Part shown: one piece after another, positions 43,167 to 53,246 of the stretch | Layout: every line of letters begins with the position of its first letter | Numbering within the stretch: position 1 is the first letter of the stretch | Source: Shewanella piezotolerans WP3 | Lineage (GTDB): Bacteria; Pseudomonadota; Gammaproteobacteria; Enterobacterales; Shewanellaceae | Length of the DNA: 64,000 nucleotides | Reading direction: 5' to 3' | Assembly (NCBI RefSeq): GCF_000014885.1 | Contig: NC_011566.1 | Span: 1,178,001 to 1,242,000, forward strand | Program-made: the position numbers and the translations under genes | The notes under the pieces: model-generated | Told to the model about the DNA's origin: nothing | Seen by the model: the letters and a program-made list of their open reading frames with translations, nothing else | Database searches by the model: none

Positions 43167-43502
43167 ATGTATGAAGTTCTAATGGTTGTTTACTTGTTGG
43201 TAGCGATTGGTCTTGTAGGCATGATCCTAATCCAGCAAGGTAAAGGTGCAGATATGGGGGCCTCTTTTGGCGCCGGTGCATCTGGTACTCTGTTCGGTTC
43301 ATCAGGTTCTGGTAACTTCTTGACTCGTTCAACTGCAATTTTAGCGATAGCGTTTTTTGCTTTAAGTCTTACTATTGGTAACTTAAGTGCAAACCACACT
43401 CAATCTGAAGATGCATGGAACGATTTGGGTAGCGATGCAGCACAAGCTGTTGAGCAAGTTCAGCAGGGCGCTGAAAAGTCAGAAGATAAAATCCCTGACT
43501 AA
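43167..43502 (+). CDS. secG: Protein translocase subunit SecG
   Basis: A 111-residue inner-membrane component of the SecYEG channel. It has two TMs (residues 1-21 MYEVLMVVYLLVAIGLVGMI region, and about 54-73), separated by the family's Gly-rich loop (QQGKGADMGASFGAGASG, TLFGSSGSGNFLTR). The C-terminal tail is acidic. I start at ATG 43167, which gives the E. coli length (110), rather than at an ATG 27 bp earlier inside tpiA. It forms the tail of a tpiA-secG unit that runs into two tRNA genes, an order typical of gammaproteobacteria. Confidence 0.96.
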   Translation: MYEVLMVVYLLVAIGLVGMILIQQGKGADMGASFGAGASGTLFGSSGSGNFLTRSTAILAIAFFALSLTIGNLSANHTQSEDAWNDLGSDAAQAVEQVQQGAEKSEDKIPD

Positions 43503-43612
43503 TCCATAGTGACTTATGGAACCTATTAATCAAATAGATTAATAGCGATTGTTGCAATGACTATTAACCTCTAAACGTAGTCATTATTAACAACAATTAA
43601 CGTAGAAATTAT

Positions 43613-43699
43613 GCGGATGTGGTGGAATTGGTAGACACGCCAGCTTGAGGGGCTGGTGAGCGAAAGCTCGTGGGGGTTCAAGTCCCCCCATCCGCACCA
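43613..43699 (+). tRNA. tRNA-Leu, anticodon GAG
   Basis: 87 nt including encoded CCA. The acceptor stem pairs GCGGATG with CATCCGC. The anticodon stem CCAGC/GCTGG encloses TTGAGGG, so the anticodon is GAG. A long variable arm (TGAGCGAAAGCTC) identifies a class II leucine tRNA. Confidence 0.97.
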
Positions 43700-43804
43700 A
43701 ATCTTTGATTTTGTTTAATGACCAAGTCAAAGGTAATAAAGTGGCTAGTTAAGCCCTTTATTATTGCAAGTAGAGTCGATTCTCAATATACTTGCACAAG
43801 TTGT

Positions 43805-43881
<77 letters not shown>

Positions 43882-43933
43882 GCTTCCCAGTAAAGGATTT
43901 AGATCCTATACTGTTACAGGTTCTGGATATATC

Positions 43934-43958
43934 AACCTCGTCATTACGGGGTTTTTTG
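43934..43958 (+). terminator. Hairpin and T-run between tRNA-fMet and rimP
   Basis: AACCTCG/CGGGGTT with one wobble, loop TCATTA, tail T6. It probably attenuates rather than fully ends transcription into rimP-nusA. Confidence 0.7.
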
Positions 43959-44040
43959 TTATCTGGGACTTACAAAACTGTCATGAAAATGACTTTTTAC
44001 TGGGGCTATTAGGCCCTTTTTTGTTTTTCTGGGGGTAACC

Positions 44041-44496
44041 TTGGCTACATTAGAACGCAAACTGGTAGAGATGCTCAAAGCACCAGTTGAAGCATTAGGC
44101 CACGAGCTTTGGGGTTTGGAATATATTCAAGCAGGTAAGCACTCTATCTTGCGTCTATATATAGACAACGAAAAAGGCATTTTTATTGAGGACTGTGCAG
44201 AGACCAGTCGTCAAGTTAGTGCTGTAATGGATGTTGAAGACCCAATCTCAACAGAGTACACACTCGAAGTTTCTTCACCTGGTGTAGATAGACCACTGTT
44301 CACTGCTGAACAGTATCAACTTTACATCGGTGAAACTGTAAAAGTACAAGTGACGATGCCTGTTGCAGGTAGTCGTAATTTAAAAGGAACCGTTATTGGC
44401 ATAGAGGGGCAAATGCTTACTCTGTCGGTAGACGGCAACGAACTGATAATTGCTTTGGATAATATCCGCAAAGGCAATTTAATCGCTAAGTTTTGA
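44041..44496 (+). CDS. rimP: Ribosome maturation factor RimP
   Basis: A 151-residue factor needed for maturation of the 30S subunit. The N-terminal domain has APVEALGHELWGLEYIQAGK and LRLYIDNEKGIFIEDC; the central SPGVDRPLF motif and the C-terminal SH3-like half (LKGTVIGIEGQMLTL) are family-typical. Length matches E. coli RimP (150). The start is TTG with a GGGGG-rich ribosome binding region (44031-44035). It is the first gene of the rimP-nusA-infB-rbfA-truB operon, 27 bp ahead of nusA. Confidence 0.96.
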   Translation: MATLERKLVEMLKAPVEALGHELWGLEYIQAGKHSILRLYIDNEKGIFIEDCAETSRQVSAVMDVEDPISTEYTLEVSSPGVDRPLFTAEQYQLYIGETVKVQVTMPVAGSRNLKGTVIGIEGQMLTLSVDGNELIIALDNIRKGNLIAKF

Positions 44497-44523
44497 TGAA
44501 TTCAAGGTGAACGAGGCAAGAGA

Positions 44524-46023
44524 ATGAATAAAGAGATCCTGCTAGTCGCTGAGGCGGTTTCAAATGAAAAAGGTGTACCTCGCGAAAAGATTTTTGAAGC
44601 GTTGGAAATTGCACTAGCCACAGCAACCAAGAAAAAATATGAAGGTGACATTGAAGTACGTGTTGCCATTGATCGCAAAACTGGTGGTTACGAAACATTC
44701 CGTCGTTGGATGGTTGTTGAGGACACTGGCGAGCCGTTAGAGAACCCTTTCCGCGAAATTACGCTCGAAGCAGCTGTATACGACGATCCTGAGATTGAGC
44801 TTGGTGGCTTTATCGAAGATGAAATCGATTCAGTGGCATTTGACCGTATTACGACGCAAACTGCGAAACAAGTCATCGTTCAGAAAGTACGTGAAGCTGA
44901 ACGCGCACAGATTGTTGACCAATTTCGTGATCGCGAAGGTGAGCTAATCGTTGGTGTCGTTAAGAAAAGTAACCGTGAAAGCGTGGTTGTTGATTTGGGT
45001 AGTAATGCTGATGGCGTACTGTTCAAAGAAGACCTTATCTCACGTGAGTCTTTCCGCCCTGGTGACCGTGTTAGAGCATTGCTTTACTCGGTACGCCCAG
45101 AAGCGCGCGGTGCACAGCTATTCTTGACTCGCACTAAATCAGAGATGCTCATTGAGCTTTTCCGTGTTGAAGTGCCAGAAATTCAAGACGAAATGATCGA
45201 AATCATGGGCGCTGCTCGTGATCCTGGTTCTCGCGCAAAGATTGCTGTTAAGTCTAACGACCGTCGTATCGATCCTATCGGTGCGTGCGTTGGTATGCGT
45301 GGTGCACGTGTTCAAGCCGTTTCAAACGAGCTTGGCGGTGAGCGTGTTGATATCGTGCTTTGGGACGATAACCCAGCGCAATACGTTATCAACTGTATGG
45401 CGCCAGCTGATGTTGCTTCAATCATTGTAGATGAAGACAACCACTCTATGGATATCGCTGTTGAAGCTGATAGCTTAGCGCAAGCAATTGGTCGTAATGG
45501 TCAAAACATTCGTTTAGCAACTCAACTATCTGGTTGGGAACTTAACGTAATGACTGTTGATGATATGAAAGCTAAGCATCAAGCAGAGAGCGCTAAAGTA
45601 GTTAACTTGTTCATCGAGTCATTAGACGTAGATAGCGAGTTTGCTCAAGTTTTGGCTGACGAAGGCTTTACCTCTTTAGAAGAGATTGCTTACGTACCAA
45701 GCTCAGAACTACTAGAAATTGAAGGGTTTGACGAAGATATCGTTGAGTCTTTAAGAGAACGTGCAAAAGCTGCGATCTCGACTCGCGCACTTGCGACTGA
45801 AGAGGCACTTGATGGTGCTGAACCAAGTGAAGACCTACTAGCGTTAGAAGGTTTGGATAGACATTTGGCATTCGTAATGGCAAGCAAAGGCGTAATCACG
45901 CTAGAAGATTTAGCCGAACAAGGCATTGATGATTTGATCGAAATTGAAGAATTAACAGAAGAAAAAGCAGGTGAGCTCATTATGGCTGCCCGTAATATCT
46001 GTTGGTTTGGCGAAGAAGCATAA
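44524..46023 (+). CDS. nusA: Transcription termination/antitermination factor NusA
   Basis: A 499-residue RNA-polymerase-binding factor that modulates pausing, termination and antitermination. The domain order is the N-terminal RNAP-binding domain (1-125), S1 (about 135-200, including DRVRALLYSVRPEARG), KH1 and KH2 (about 230-345, including AKIAVKSND, GACVGMRGARVQAV and IGRNGQNIRLA), and two acidic repeats at the C-terminus typical of gammaproteobacteria (about 365-495). Length is near E. coli NusA (495). It is followed by infB after 26 bp. Confidence 0.98.
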   Translation: MNKEILLVAEAVSNEKGVPREKIFEALEIALATATKKKYEGDIEVRVAIDRKTGGYETFRRWMVVEDTGEPLENPFREITLEAAVYDDPEIELGGFIEDEIDSVAFDRITTQTAKQVIVQKVREAERAQIVDQFRDREGELIVGVVKKSNRESVVVDLGSNADGVLFKEDLISRESFRPGDRVRALLYSVRPEARGAQLFLTRTKSEMLIELFRVEVPEIQDEMIEIMGAARDPGSRAKIAVKSNDRRIDPIGACVGMRGARVQAVSNELGGERVDIVLWDDNPAQYVINCMAPADVASIIVDEDNHSMDIAVEADSLAQAIGRNGQNIRLATQLSGWELNVMTVDDMKAKHQAESAKVVNLFIESLDVDSEFAQVLADEGFTSLEEIAYVPSSELLEIEGFDEDIVESLRERAKAAISTRALATEEALDGAEPSEDLLALEGLDRHLAFVMASKGVITLEDLAEQGIDDLIEIEELTEEKAGELIMAARNICWFGEEA

Positions 46024-46049
46024 GTCGATCAACAGAGGGGAATTTAATA

Positions 46050-48752
46050 ATGGCAGATACTACAGTAGACAAACTAGCCAAAGAAGTTGGGAAAAGCGCT
46101 GATCGACTGGTCGAGCAATTTTCTCAGGCTGGTATCAAGAAATCGGCGAACGATACGGTTTCTGAATCTGAAAAACAGCAGTTGCTTGATTTTCTTAAGA
46201 AGCAACATGGTGGCGATGCTGCACCACAAAAGATGACATTACAGCGTAAGTCGGTGTCTACATTGAGCGTTGCGGGAAGTGGCGGTCAATCTAAAGACGT
46301 TAAAGTAGAAGTTCGCAAGAAGCGCACTTTTGTTAAACGCGACGAAGCGGCAGAAGCTGAATTAGCGGCTGCGGCGAAAGCTGAAGAAGAAGCGAAAGCT
46401 GCTGCGGCGAAAGCTGAAGCAGAAGCTAAGGCTAAAGCCGATGCTGAAGCAAAGCAAAAAGCTGATGCAGAAGCTAAAGCGAAAGCTGAAAAAGCAGCTA
46501 AAGCTAAGTCAGAGAAGCAAGAAGCAGCTCCTGCACAAACTGCAGACGAAAAAGCCGCTAAAGATGAAGCAGATAAGCTTCAAGCAGCTAAAGATGAAGT
46601 TGCTAAAGCCAAGGCTGATGCTGAAGCTGCCGCAGCTACTGAAGAAGCACGTCGTTTAGCTGAAGAAAATGCTAAACGTTGGGCTGATGAAGAAAAAGCT
46701 CGTAAAGAAGCAGAGAAGACAGGCGATCACCATGTAACGACTTCTACAGAAGCTCGTGCAGCTGAAGATACCGCTGATGCTAATGCTGAAAAACGTGGAC
46801 GTCGTCCTCGTAAGCCTTCTGCAAATGCTGGCAATAATGCCAACTCAAACTCAAATGCGGGTTCAGGCCGTCCAGGCGGCAAAGGTAAGCGCGGTAAAGA
46901 TAACCGTCGTGATAACCGTAACTCACGTAACTCACGTAATGCACGTAGCGTTGCACCAGAGTCTATGGATCAAGCATTTAATAAATCTGCCGTTGTTGTT
47001 AAAGCAGAAGTTAGCATTGGTGAAACGGTTTCAGTTTCTGAACTTGCTTCAAAGATGTCAGTTAAAGCAACTGAAATTATCAAGCAGATGATGAAAATGG
47101 GCTCTATGGTTACGATTAACCAAGTCCTAGACCAAGAGACTGCACAGCTAGTTGCTGAAGAGATGGGTCACAAAGTGATTCTGACTCGTGAAAATGAGCT
47201 CGAGCATCAAGTTCTTGCTGATCGTAACGGTGACGTTAAAGTTGAACCACGTGCACCAGTAGTAACTATCATGGGTCACGTTGACCATGGTAAAACATCG
47301 CTACTTGATTATATTCGTCGTGCAAAAGTTGCTTCTGGCGAAGCGGGTGGTATTACCCAGCATATTGGTGCTTACCACGTTGAAACGGGTAACGGCATGA
47401 TCACCTTCCTTGATACTCCTGGTCACGCTGCGTTTACCGCAATGCGTGCTCGTGGTGCCAAGGCAACTGATATTGTTATTCTTGTTGTTGCTGCAGACGA
47501 TGGCGTTATGCCACAAACAATCGAAGCTATCCAGCATGCTAAAGCAGGTGGTGTACCACTGATTGTTGCAGTGAACAAGATTGATAAGCCGGAAGCAGAT
47601 CCTGAGCGTGTTAAGTCTGAGCTGTCTCAACATGGCGTAATGTCAGAAGACTGGGGCGGAGAGAACATGTTTGTTCACGTTTCAGCTAAGAGCGGCGAAG
47701 GTATTGATGAATTACTAGAAGGTATCCTTCTAGAGTCTGAAGTATTAGAGCTTAAAGCAGTTCGTGAAGGTATGGCTGCTGGTGTTGTTGTTGAATCTAA
47801 GCTTGATAAAGGCCGTGGTCCAGTTGCAACAGTGCTTGTACAAGAAGGTACACTGAAGCAGGGCGATATCGTTCTTTGTGGTCTTGAGTACGGTAAAGTC
47901 CGTGCGATGAAAGATGAAAACGGTAAAGCAATTACTGAAGCAGGTCCATCTATTCCGGTAGAGATCTTAGGTCTTTCTGGAGTGCCATCAGCTGGTGATG
48001 AAGCTACTGTTGTACGTGATGAGCGTAAAGCGCGTGAAGTTGCACTTTACCGTCAAGGCAAGTTCCGTGACGTTAAGCTGGCTCGCCAGCAGAAGTCAAA
48101 GCTTGAAAACATGTTCGCCAATATGGTTGAAGGTGAAGTTCAAGAGCTTAACTTGGTACTTAAAGCTGACGTACAAGGTTCGCTTGAAGCAATCGCTGAT
48201 TCGCTTAATAAGCTATCAACTGACGAAGTTAAAGTTAACATCATCGCTCGCGGTGTAGGTGGACTGACTGAGACAGACGCAACATTAGCAGCAGCATCTA
48301 ACGCTATTATGGTTGGCTTTAACGTTCGTGCTGATGCACAAGCGCGTAAAGTCGTCGATAGCGAAAGTGTTGACCTACGTTACTATAGCATCATCTACCA
48401 ATTGATTGATGAAGTTAGAGACGCGATGGGTGGCATGCTAGCGCCAGAATTTAGACAAGAAATTATTGGTCTTGCTGAAGTTCGTGACGTATTTAAGTCT
48501 CCTAAGATTGGTGCAATCGCTGGTTGTATGGTGACTGAAGGTACTATTAAGCGTAGCGCTCCAATCCGTGTTCTACGTGAAAACGTTGTTATTTACGAAG
48601 GTGAGCTAGAATCTCTACGCCGCTTCAAAGACGATGTTAGCGACGTCCGTAACGGAATGGAATGTGGTATCGGTGTGAAGAACTATAATGACGTCAGAGT
48701 TGGCGATCAGATTGAAGTCTTCGAGACCGTTGAGATTGCACGTACCTTGTAA
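46050..48752 (+). CDS. infB: Translation initiation factor IF-2
   Basis: A 900-residue GTPase that brings initiator tRNA to the 30S subunit and promotes subunit joining. It has a conserved N-terminal segment (VDKLAKEVGKSADRLVEQF), then a long Ala/Glu/Lys-rich helical linker (about residues 95-235) and an Arg/Asn-rich patch. The G domain follows: G1 MGHVDHGKTSL, G2 GGITQHIGAY, G3 DTPGHAAF, G4 NKID, then domains II-IV. I start at ATG 46050 (GAGGGG, 46035-46040). A second, internal start giving a shorter IF2 form, as in E. coli, is possible but not resolved. A terminator precedes rbfA. Confidence 0.98.
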   Translation: MADTTVDKLAKEVGKSADRLVEQFSQAGIKKSANDTVSESEKQQLLDFLKKQHGGDAAPQKMTLQRKSVSTLSVAGSGGQSKDVKVEVRKKRTFVKRDEAAEAELAAAAKAEEEAKAAAAKAEAEAKAKADAEAKQKADAEAKAKAEKAAKAKSEKQEAAPAQTADEKAAKDEADKLQAAKDEVAKAKADAEAAAATEEARRLAEENAKRWADEEKARKEAEKTGDHHVTTSTEARAAEDTADANAEKRGRRPRKPSANAGNNANSNSNAGSGRPGGKGKRGKDNRRDNRNSRNSRNARSVAPESMDQAFNKSAVVVKAEVSIGETVSVSELASKMSVKATEIIKQMMKMGSMVTINQVLDQETAQLVAEEMGHKVILTRENELEHQVLADRNGDVKVEPRAPVVTIMGHVDHGKTSLLDYIRRAKVASGEAGGITQHIGAYHVETGNGMITFLDTPGHAAFTAMRARGAKATDIVILVVAADDGVMPQTIEAIQHAKAGGVPLIVAVNKIDKPEADPERVKSELSQHGVMSEDWGGENMFVHVSAKSGEGIDELLEGILLESEVLELKAVREGMAAGVVVESKLDKGRGPVATVLVQEGTLKQGDIVLCGLEYGKVRAMKDENGKAITEAGPSIPVEILGLSGVPSAGDEATVVRDERKAREVALYRQGKFRDVKLARQQKSKLENMFANMVEGEVQELNLVLKADVQGSLEAIADSLNKLSTDEVKVNIIARGVGGLTETDATLAAASNAIMVGFNVRADAQARKVVDSESVDLRYYSIIYQLIDEVRDAMGGMLAPEFRQEIIGLAEVRDVFKSPKIGAIAGCMVTEGTIKRSAPIRVLRENVVIYEGELESLRRFKDDVSDVRNGMECGIGVKNYNDVRVGDQIEVFETVEIARTL

Positions 48753-48769
48753 TCTATCTTATTAATTAT

Positions 48770-48797
48770 AAGGGCGGCGTAAGCCGCCTTTATTTTT
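48770..48797 (+). terminator. Hairpin between infB and rbfA
   Basis: AAGGGCGGC/GCCGCCTT, loop GTAA, tail TATTTTTT. It likely gives partial termination within the operon. Confidence 0.75.
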
Positions 48798-48819
48798 TAA
48801 AGTAAATGGCAAATATATT

Positions 48820-49248
48820 ATGGCAAAAGAATTTAGTCGTACACGCCGTATTGCACAGCAACTGCAACAAGAGTTAGCTGTCGTTCTTCAGCGTGATATG
48901 AAAGACCCTCGTATTGGCTTTGTAACGGTCAATGACGTTGATGTTTCACGTGATTTAAGCTACGCAAAGGTGTTTGTTACTTTCTTTGAAGAAGATGAAA
49001 AGCTTGTTCAAGAGAAAGTTGAAGCATTAGATGCCGCAGCAGGCTATATCCGTTCACTGGTTGCAGGTCGTATGAAGTTACGCGTGATGCCTGAACTGCG
49101 TTTTATCTATGACAGTTCGCTGGTTGAAGGTATGCGCATGTCGAACCTGGTTAGCCGAGTGATCAGTGATGATGAAGCTAAGCAGCAAGAGCACGGCACA
49201 GTTGAAAATGCTAAGCAAGACGGTGACAAGGCTGAGGACGACAAGTAA
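48820..49248 (+). CDS. rbfA: 30S ribosome-binding factor RbfA
   Basis: A 142-residue KH-domain protein needed for late 30S assembly and growth in the cold. Family motifs are [40 protein letters not shown] and [11 protein letters not shown]. The C-terminus is an acidic tail ([10 protein letters not shown]). Length is close to E. coli RbfA (133). The stop codon overlaps the truB start codon by one base (TAATG), so the two are translationally coupled. Confidence 0.97.
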
Positions 49249-50198
49249 TGGCTCGTCGTTCTCGTGGTCGTCATATAGATGGTGTGTTGTTGCTTGATAA
49301 AGACACTGGCATGAGCTCGAACTTTGCATTGCAAAGAGTGAAACGCTTTTTTAATGCAAACAAAGCGGGTCATACTGGTGCGCTTGATCCCTTAGCCACA
49401 GGCATGTTGCCTATATGCTTAGGTGAAGCGACCAAGTTTTCGCAGCACCTTCTCGATGCTGATAAACGTTACCTCGTCACCGCCAAGCTTGGTCAGCGCA
49501 CTGACACTAGCGATTCCGACGGTGAAGTTGTTCAGACTCGTGAAATTGACTTTACTCAAGAGCAGCTTGATACAGCACTTGAGTATTTTCGCGGTAAAAC
49601 GATGCAAGTGCCGTCAATGTATTCAGCGCTTAAATATCAAGGTCAGCCCTTGTATAAATATGCCCGTGAAGGCATTGAAGTACCGCGTGAAGCACGTCCT
49701 ATCAATGTATTTGAGCTTAACTTTATTAGCCTAGAAGGCGACGAGTTAACCTTAGATATTCATTGCTCTAAAGGGACCTATATCCGAACCATTACTGATG
49801 ACTTGGGTGAGATGCTCGGCTGTGGCGCTCATGTGATAATGCTGCGACGTACTCAAGTCGCGGGTTATCCATACGACAATATGGTCTCTCTAGCAGAGCT
49901 TGAAGCGCTTGTTACTAAGGTTGAAGCTGAGTCATTGACTTTAGCTGAGGTATTAGATCCGCTTCTTCTACCGATGGATACTGCGGTGAGTGATTTCAAA
50001 GAGATTAACGTCTCCGATGATATAGCGCCGTTCTTAATGAATGGTAACCCTGTCCAGGTTGCAAATTTGCCCGTTGATGAGCTTGTGCGTATCACTTTAG
50101 GTGTTGAGCGTAGGTTTGTTGGCATTGGTCAGATGAATGATGATGGACTGCTTGCGCCGAAGCGACTTATTGTTTTAAGAGATGAGGCAGCTCAATAG
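49248..50198 (+). CDS. truB: tRNA pseudouridine(55) synthase
   Basis: A 316-residue enzyme that makes pseudouridine 55 in the T-loop of tRNAs. The catalytic Asp lies in [17 protein letters not shown] near residue 48. Other conserved segments are [17 protein letters not shown] at the N-terminus, [18 protein letters not shown] and [21 protein letters not shown]-terminal PUA domain completes the gammaproteobacterial form; E. coli TruB is 314 residues. It starts on the overlap with the rbfA stop codon and is followed by rpsO after 126 bp. Confidence 0.98.
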
Positions 50199-50324
50199 CA
50201 ATTATTTGCGATGCGAGTAAGAAATCTAGTTGCTACTACTTAGCTTAATGGGTAGAATAGCGCGCTCACTTTGGCTGAGTTAGTGATCGGCTAAAGATTT
50301 TTAATTATTATTTTGGAGATAGAA

Positions 50325-50594
50325 ATGTCACTAAGTGTTGAAGCTAAAGCTAAAATCCTAGCTGAATTTGGTCGTTGTGAAAATGATACTGGTTCTTCTG
50401 AAGTTCAAGTTGCTCTGCTAACTGCGCAGATCAACCACCTACAAGGTCACTTCAAAGAGCACATCCATGATCACCATTCACGTCGTGGTCTACTACGTAT
50501 GGTTAGCACACGTCGTAAACTTCTTGCATACCTTAAGCGTACTGAAAATGTTCGTTACCAAGAGCTTATCAAGAAGTTAGGTCTACGTCGTTAA
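50325..50594 (+). CDS. rpsO: 30S ribosomal protein S15
   Basis: An 89-residue primary-binding protein of the 30S platform that also contacts the 50S subunit. The family motif FKEHIHDHHSRRGLLRMVSTRRKLL is present in pieces (HDHHSRRGL, RRKLLAYLK). Length is the same as E. coli S15. I start at ATG 50325 after GGAG (50315-50318), removing four residues of the longer frame. A strong terminator follows. In E. coli S15 represses its own translation through a pseudoknot leader; I could not confirm one here. Confidence 0.98.
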   Translation: MSLSVEAKAKILAEFGRCENDTGSSEVQVALLTAQINHLQGHFKEHIHDHHSRRGLLRMVSTRRKLLAYLKRTENVRYQELIKKLGLRR

Positions 50595-50621
50595 TCTTTA
50601 ATTAGATAACGTTCGACCTAT

Positions 50622-50648
50622 TAAAAGGAGGCATAGCCTCCTTTTTTT
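50622..50648 (+). terminator. Terminator after rpsO
   Basis: AAAAGGAGGC/GCCTCCTTTT, loop ATA, tail T7. Confidence 0.92.
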
Positions 50649-50713
50649 GTGCCTGCAATTTAGCAATGCTTGGCTGTACCTACTGAAACACAAAATAATT
50701 GTTTGTACGAATT

Positions 50714-50979
50714 ATACCAATTGCATTAAAAGTTTGACCATTCAGCGGGAATTCAAAACGTTGTAGGCAAGTAGTGGGATTTGAGCTAATAGTTATTCTA
50801 TATCCAAACCCCATAGCGAAGCATACAGCGTTTTGAAACCCGCACTACGTGAGCCCTTCAGTCTTTCCACTTCTGCTTTGCATTGGCTTAAAAGGGAATA
50901 ACCATTTCTTTACCAATGCGCTTTGAATTGAAAAGGCTGAGGGGCTCTGAAATGGTCAAATACTTAATGCAATTGGTAT
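50714..50979. mobile_element. MITE, copy 2 (266 bp)
   Basis: This copy has the same length, ends and internal hairpins as the element at 36483-36748, differing at only a handful of positions. It lies between rpsO and the 3' end of a GGDEF-EAL gene. Confidence 0.9.
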
Positions 50980-50999
50980 TAATATGAATATTTGTTCCG

Positions 51000-53048
51000 T
51001 CAGCGAGAGCTTAGCGTTTTCGCCTCAGTGCTATGTTGCTTAATATATTTATCTTCAAATATGTTTAGCGGTAGGGGTTTACTGAAGTAATAGCCTTGCC
51101 CAATTAAGCAACCACGTTCTTGTAACCACGTTAACTGGGCTTCGTTTTCAATGCCTTCTGCGACTATCTTTAAATCCAGCTGTTTCCCTAACATCAATAT
51201 TGTTGAAGCTATAGCACTTTCTTTCGGAAGATCAGATACAAAACAGCGGTCTATTTTCATCGTGGTGATTGGTAAGTGACGTAGATATGACAACGAAGAG
51301 TAGCCAGTACCAAAGTCATCTACAGCAATGCCAAAACCAGCTGAACGCAACTCATCTAGCTTCTTTATCGCTAACTGAACATCATTCATTAATGAGGTCT
51401 CAGTGATCTCAATCTCCAATAACTCTGGTGCTATTTGATAGCGCAGCGCAGCCTTTTTGATATCAGGTACGAGGCTTGAATGTTCGAACTGTTGTGAGGC
51501 AACATTGACAGCAATAGGTAAAGAAAAGTTGTATTCATTTTGCCACTTCTTAATGGTACGACAACTCTCTTCTATTACCCATTGTCCAAGTGGGATAATA
51601 ATACCAGTTTCTTCCGCGACAGGTATAAATGACATGGGGCTAATTAATCTGCCGTCTTTCTGCCACCTTATTAAGGCTTCACAGCCAATTAGTTGCCCTG
51701 TTTGAATATCGAGCTTAGGTTGAAAGTGTAAAACAAACTCTTTATTTATAAGTGCATCATGCAATGATGCTTCGGTTCTTAATCGCACTGCGGCGCGCTC
51801 AGTCATCTGTTGTTTGAAAAAGGCCCACTGGTTAGTTCCTGCCGCTTTGGCGCTGTACATGGCGATATCGGCGTGGCGGATAAGATCTTCAGCCGCTAGA
51901 CCATCATCAGGAAAGATAGATATCCCTATAGATGCTGCAGGATGGATTGCATGCTCATTCAACTGCATTGGCGTGTTGAGTTTGAGTAACAATTTACTGA
52001 CAAAGTCAGCGGCTTGGCATGGTGTGGTTAGACCGTCAGCTAGAATAACAAATTCATCACCACCTAGGCGTGCCACCGTGCCTTTTTCAGCAACAGAATC
52101 TTCTAAAATCCGAGCGATCCGCACGAGAAATTGGTCACCCAAGGCATGGCCAAGGGAGTCATTGATATTTTTAAACCTGTCTAAATCAATAAATAACAAT
52201 ACAAACTGCACTTTCTGAACTTTAGCTCTTTGTATCGTGACCGCAATGGTTTCAAGTAGAAGTGCCCTATTGGGTAAGCCTGTTAACGCATCTCTTGTCG
52301 CCATTTTTCTCAGTTTGTTTTGTGTTCTTGAGAACTGCACCAATATTTGATTGAGCTTACTGGTTACAAGGCCAAGTTCGTCATCTCTGTGGGCTCGTGA
52401 TGTTGGAAGCAGGTTTTCAGCCGGCGATTCGGGATCTATTTTATCGATGGCTTCACTTATCCTAGCAATAGGTTGGGTTAAGAATCGATGGAAAACAATT
52501 GATAGCAACAGAGTAAGTAGAAAGGCGCGGGTTAAGGTTGCCCACAAACTGTAACGTAAGGTTGAAAATAGCGAGAGAGTCAGCTTCTGCACATCATAAT
52601 GAACCGTTAGCTGACCTATTAGCTCTTGTTGATAGTTATTAGTGGAAATGGGGCGGTATAATAAACGGGATACTTGATTTAGATCGCCAAAAAGTTCTTT
52701 GCTTATTTTTGTGAACAACCCTGAAATTTGCATATCGTTCGAATTTTTGACGACAACAAAAAGGCTTTTATCATCAAGTTCAATGGTTGCAGAACCAATA
52801 TTATCAACCTTTAATAGACCTTGTATGGTTTGAGCAGCCAATGTCTCGTCCATTGCCCAAACCGCATTTGTTGCTGGTTGCTCGACAGAATTGAGTAATT
52901 CTTGCTGGGTTGAAATCAACTGTTGGCGTTCATTGACAAAAACTAGCGAAATTTCAACTAGAAAAATTGCAAAAGCAAAAAATAACGTTGAAGAAACAAC
53001 AAGTATGGTTTGCTTCCAAGTCAGTGACTTAAAATTTTCCTTTTTCAA
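51000..53048 (-). CDS. Cyclic-di-GMP enzyme with GGDEF and EAL domains
   Basis: A 682-residue inner-membrane signalling protein. TM1 is about residues 14-36, a periplasmic sensor runs to about 165, TM2 is about 166-190, and a HAMP-like linker follows. The GGDEF domain (about 240-405) has an intact active site (ARLGGDEFVILAD). The EAL domain (about 425-665) keeps EALIRW, the Asn of NVASQQF, EITETSL, DDFGTGYSSL, KIDRCFV and EGIENEAQL, so it is predicted to be an active phosphodiesterase. Which activity dominates cannot be read from sequence. The start is TTG at 53046-53048 with AAAGGA upstream. It is inserted, in reverse, between rpsO and pnp. Confidence 0.93.
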   Translation of the reverse strand: MKKENFKSLTWKQTILVVSSTLFFAFAIFLVEISLVFVNERQQLISTQQELLNSVEQPATNAVWAMDETLAAQTIQGLLKVDNIGSATIELDDKSLFVVVKNSNDMQISGLFTKISKELFGDLNQVSRLLYRPISTNNYQQELIGQLTVHYDVQKLTLSLFSTLRYSLWATLTRAFLLTLLLSIVFHRFLTQPIARISEAIDKIDPESPAENLLPTSRAHRDDELGLVTSKLNQILVQFSRTQNKLRKMATRDALTGLPNRALLLETIAVTIQRAKVQKVQFVLLFIDLDRFKNINDSLGHALGDQFLVRIARILEDSVAEKGTVARLGGDEFVILADGLTTPCQAADFVSKLLLKLNTPMQLNEHAIHPAASIGISIFPDDGLAAEDLIRHADIAMYSAKAAGTNQWAFFKQQMTERAAVRLRTEASLHDALINKEFVLHFQPKLDIQTGQLIGCEALIRWQKDGRLISPMSFIPVAEETGIIIPLGQWVIEESCRTIKKWQNEYNFSLPIAVNVASQQFEHSSLVPDIKKAALRYQIAPELLEIEITETSLMNDVQLAIKKLDELRSAGFGIAVDDFGTGYSSLSYLRHLPITTMKIDRCFVSDLPKESAIASTILMLGKQLDLKIVAEGIENEAQLTWLQERGCLIGQGYYFSKPLPLNIFEDKYIKQHSTEAKTLSSR

Positions 53049-53246
53049 CTTTTTTCCTTTATTTTAATAGCTTATGTATGCTTGTGTAGGTAGGTAGTTG
53101 TGTTTAGGGAAACATTGATATTGTAATATGCCCACTTTAGAGAAAAGATTCCGCTTTGTCATTAATCTATTCTCTTTATCTATTGAATAAACTTGCAGTA
53201 TACTTACGCGCGTAATTAAGGTAATTAAATTTAAGGAATGGTTCAC

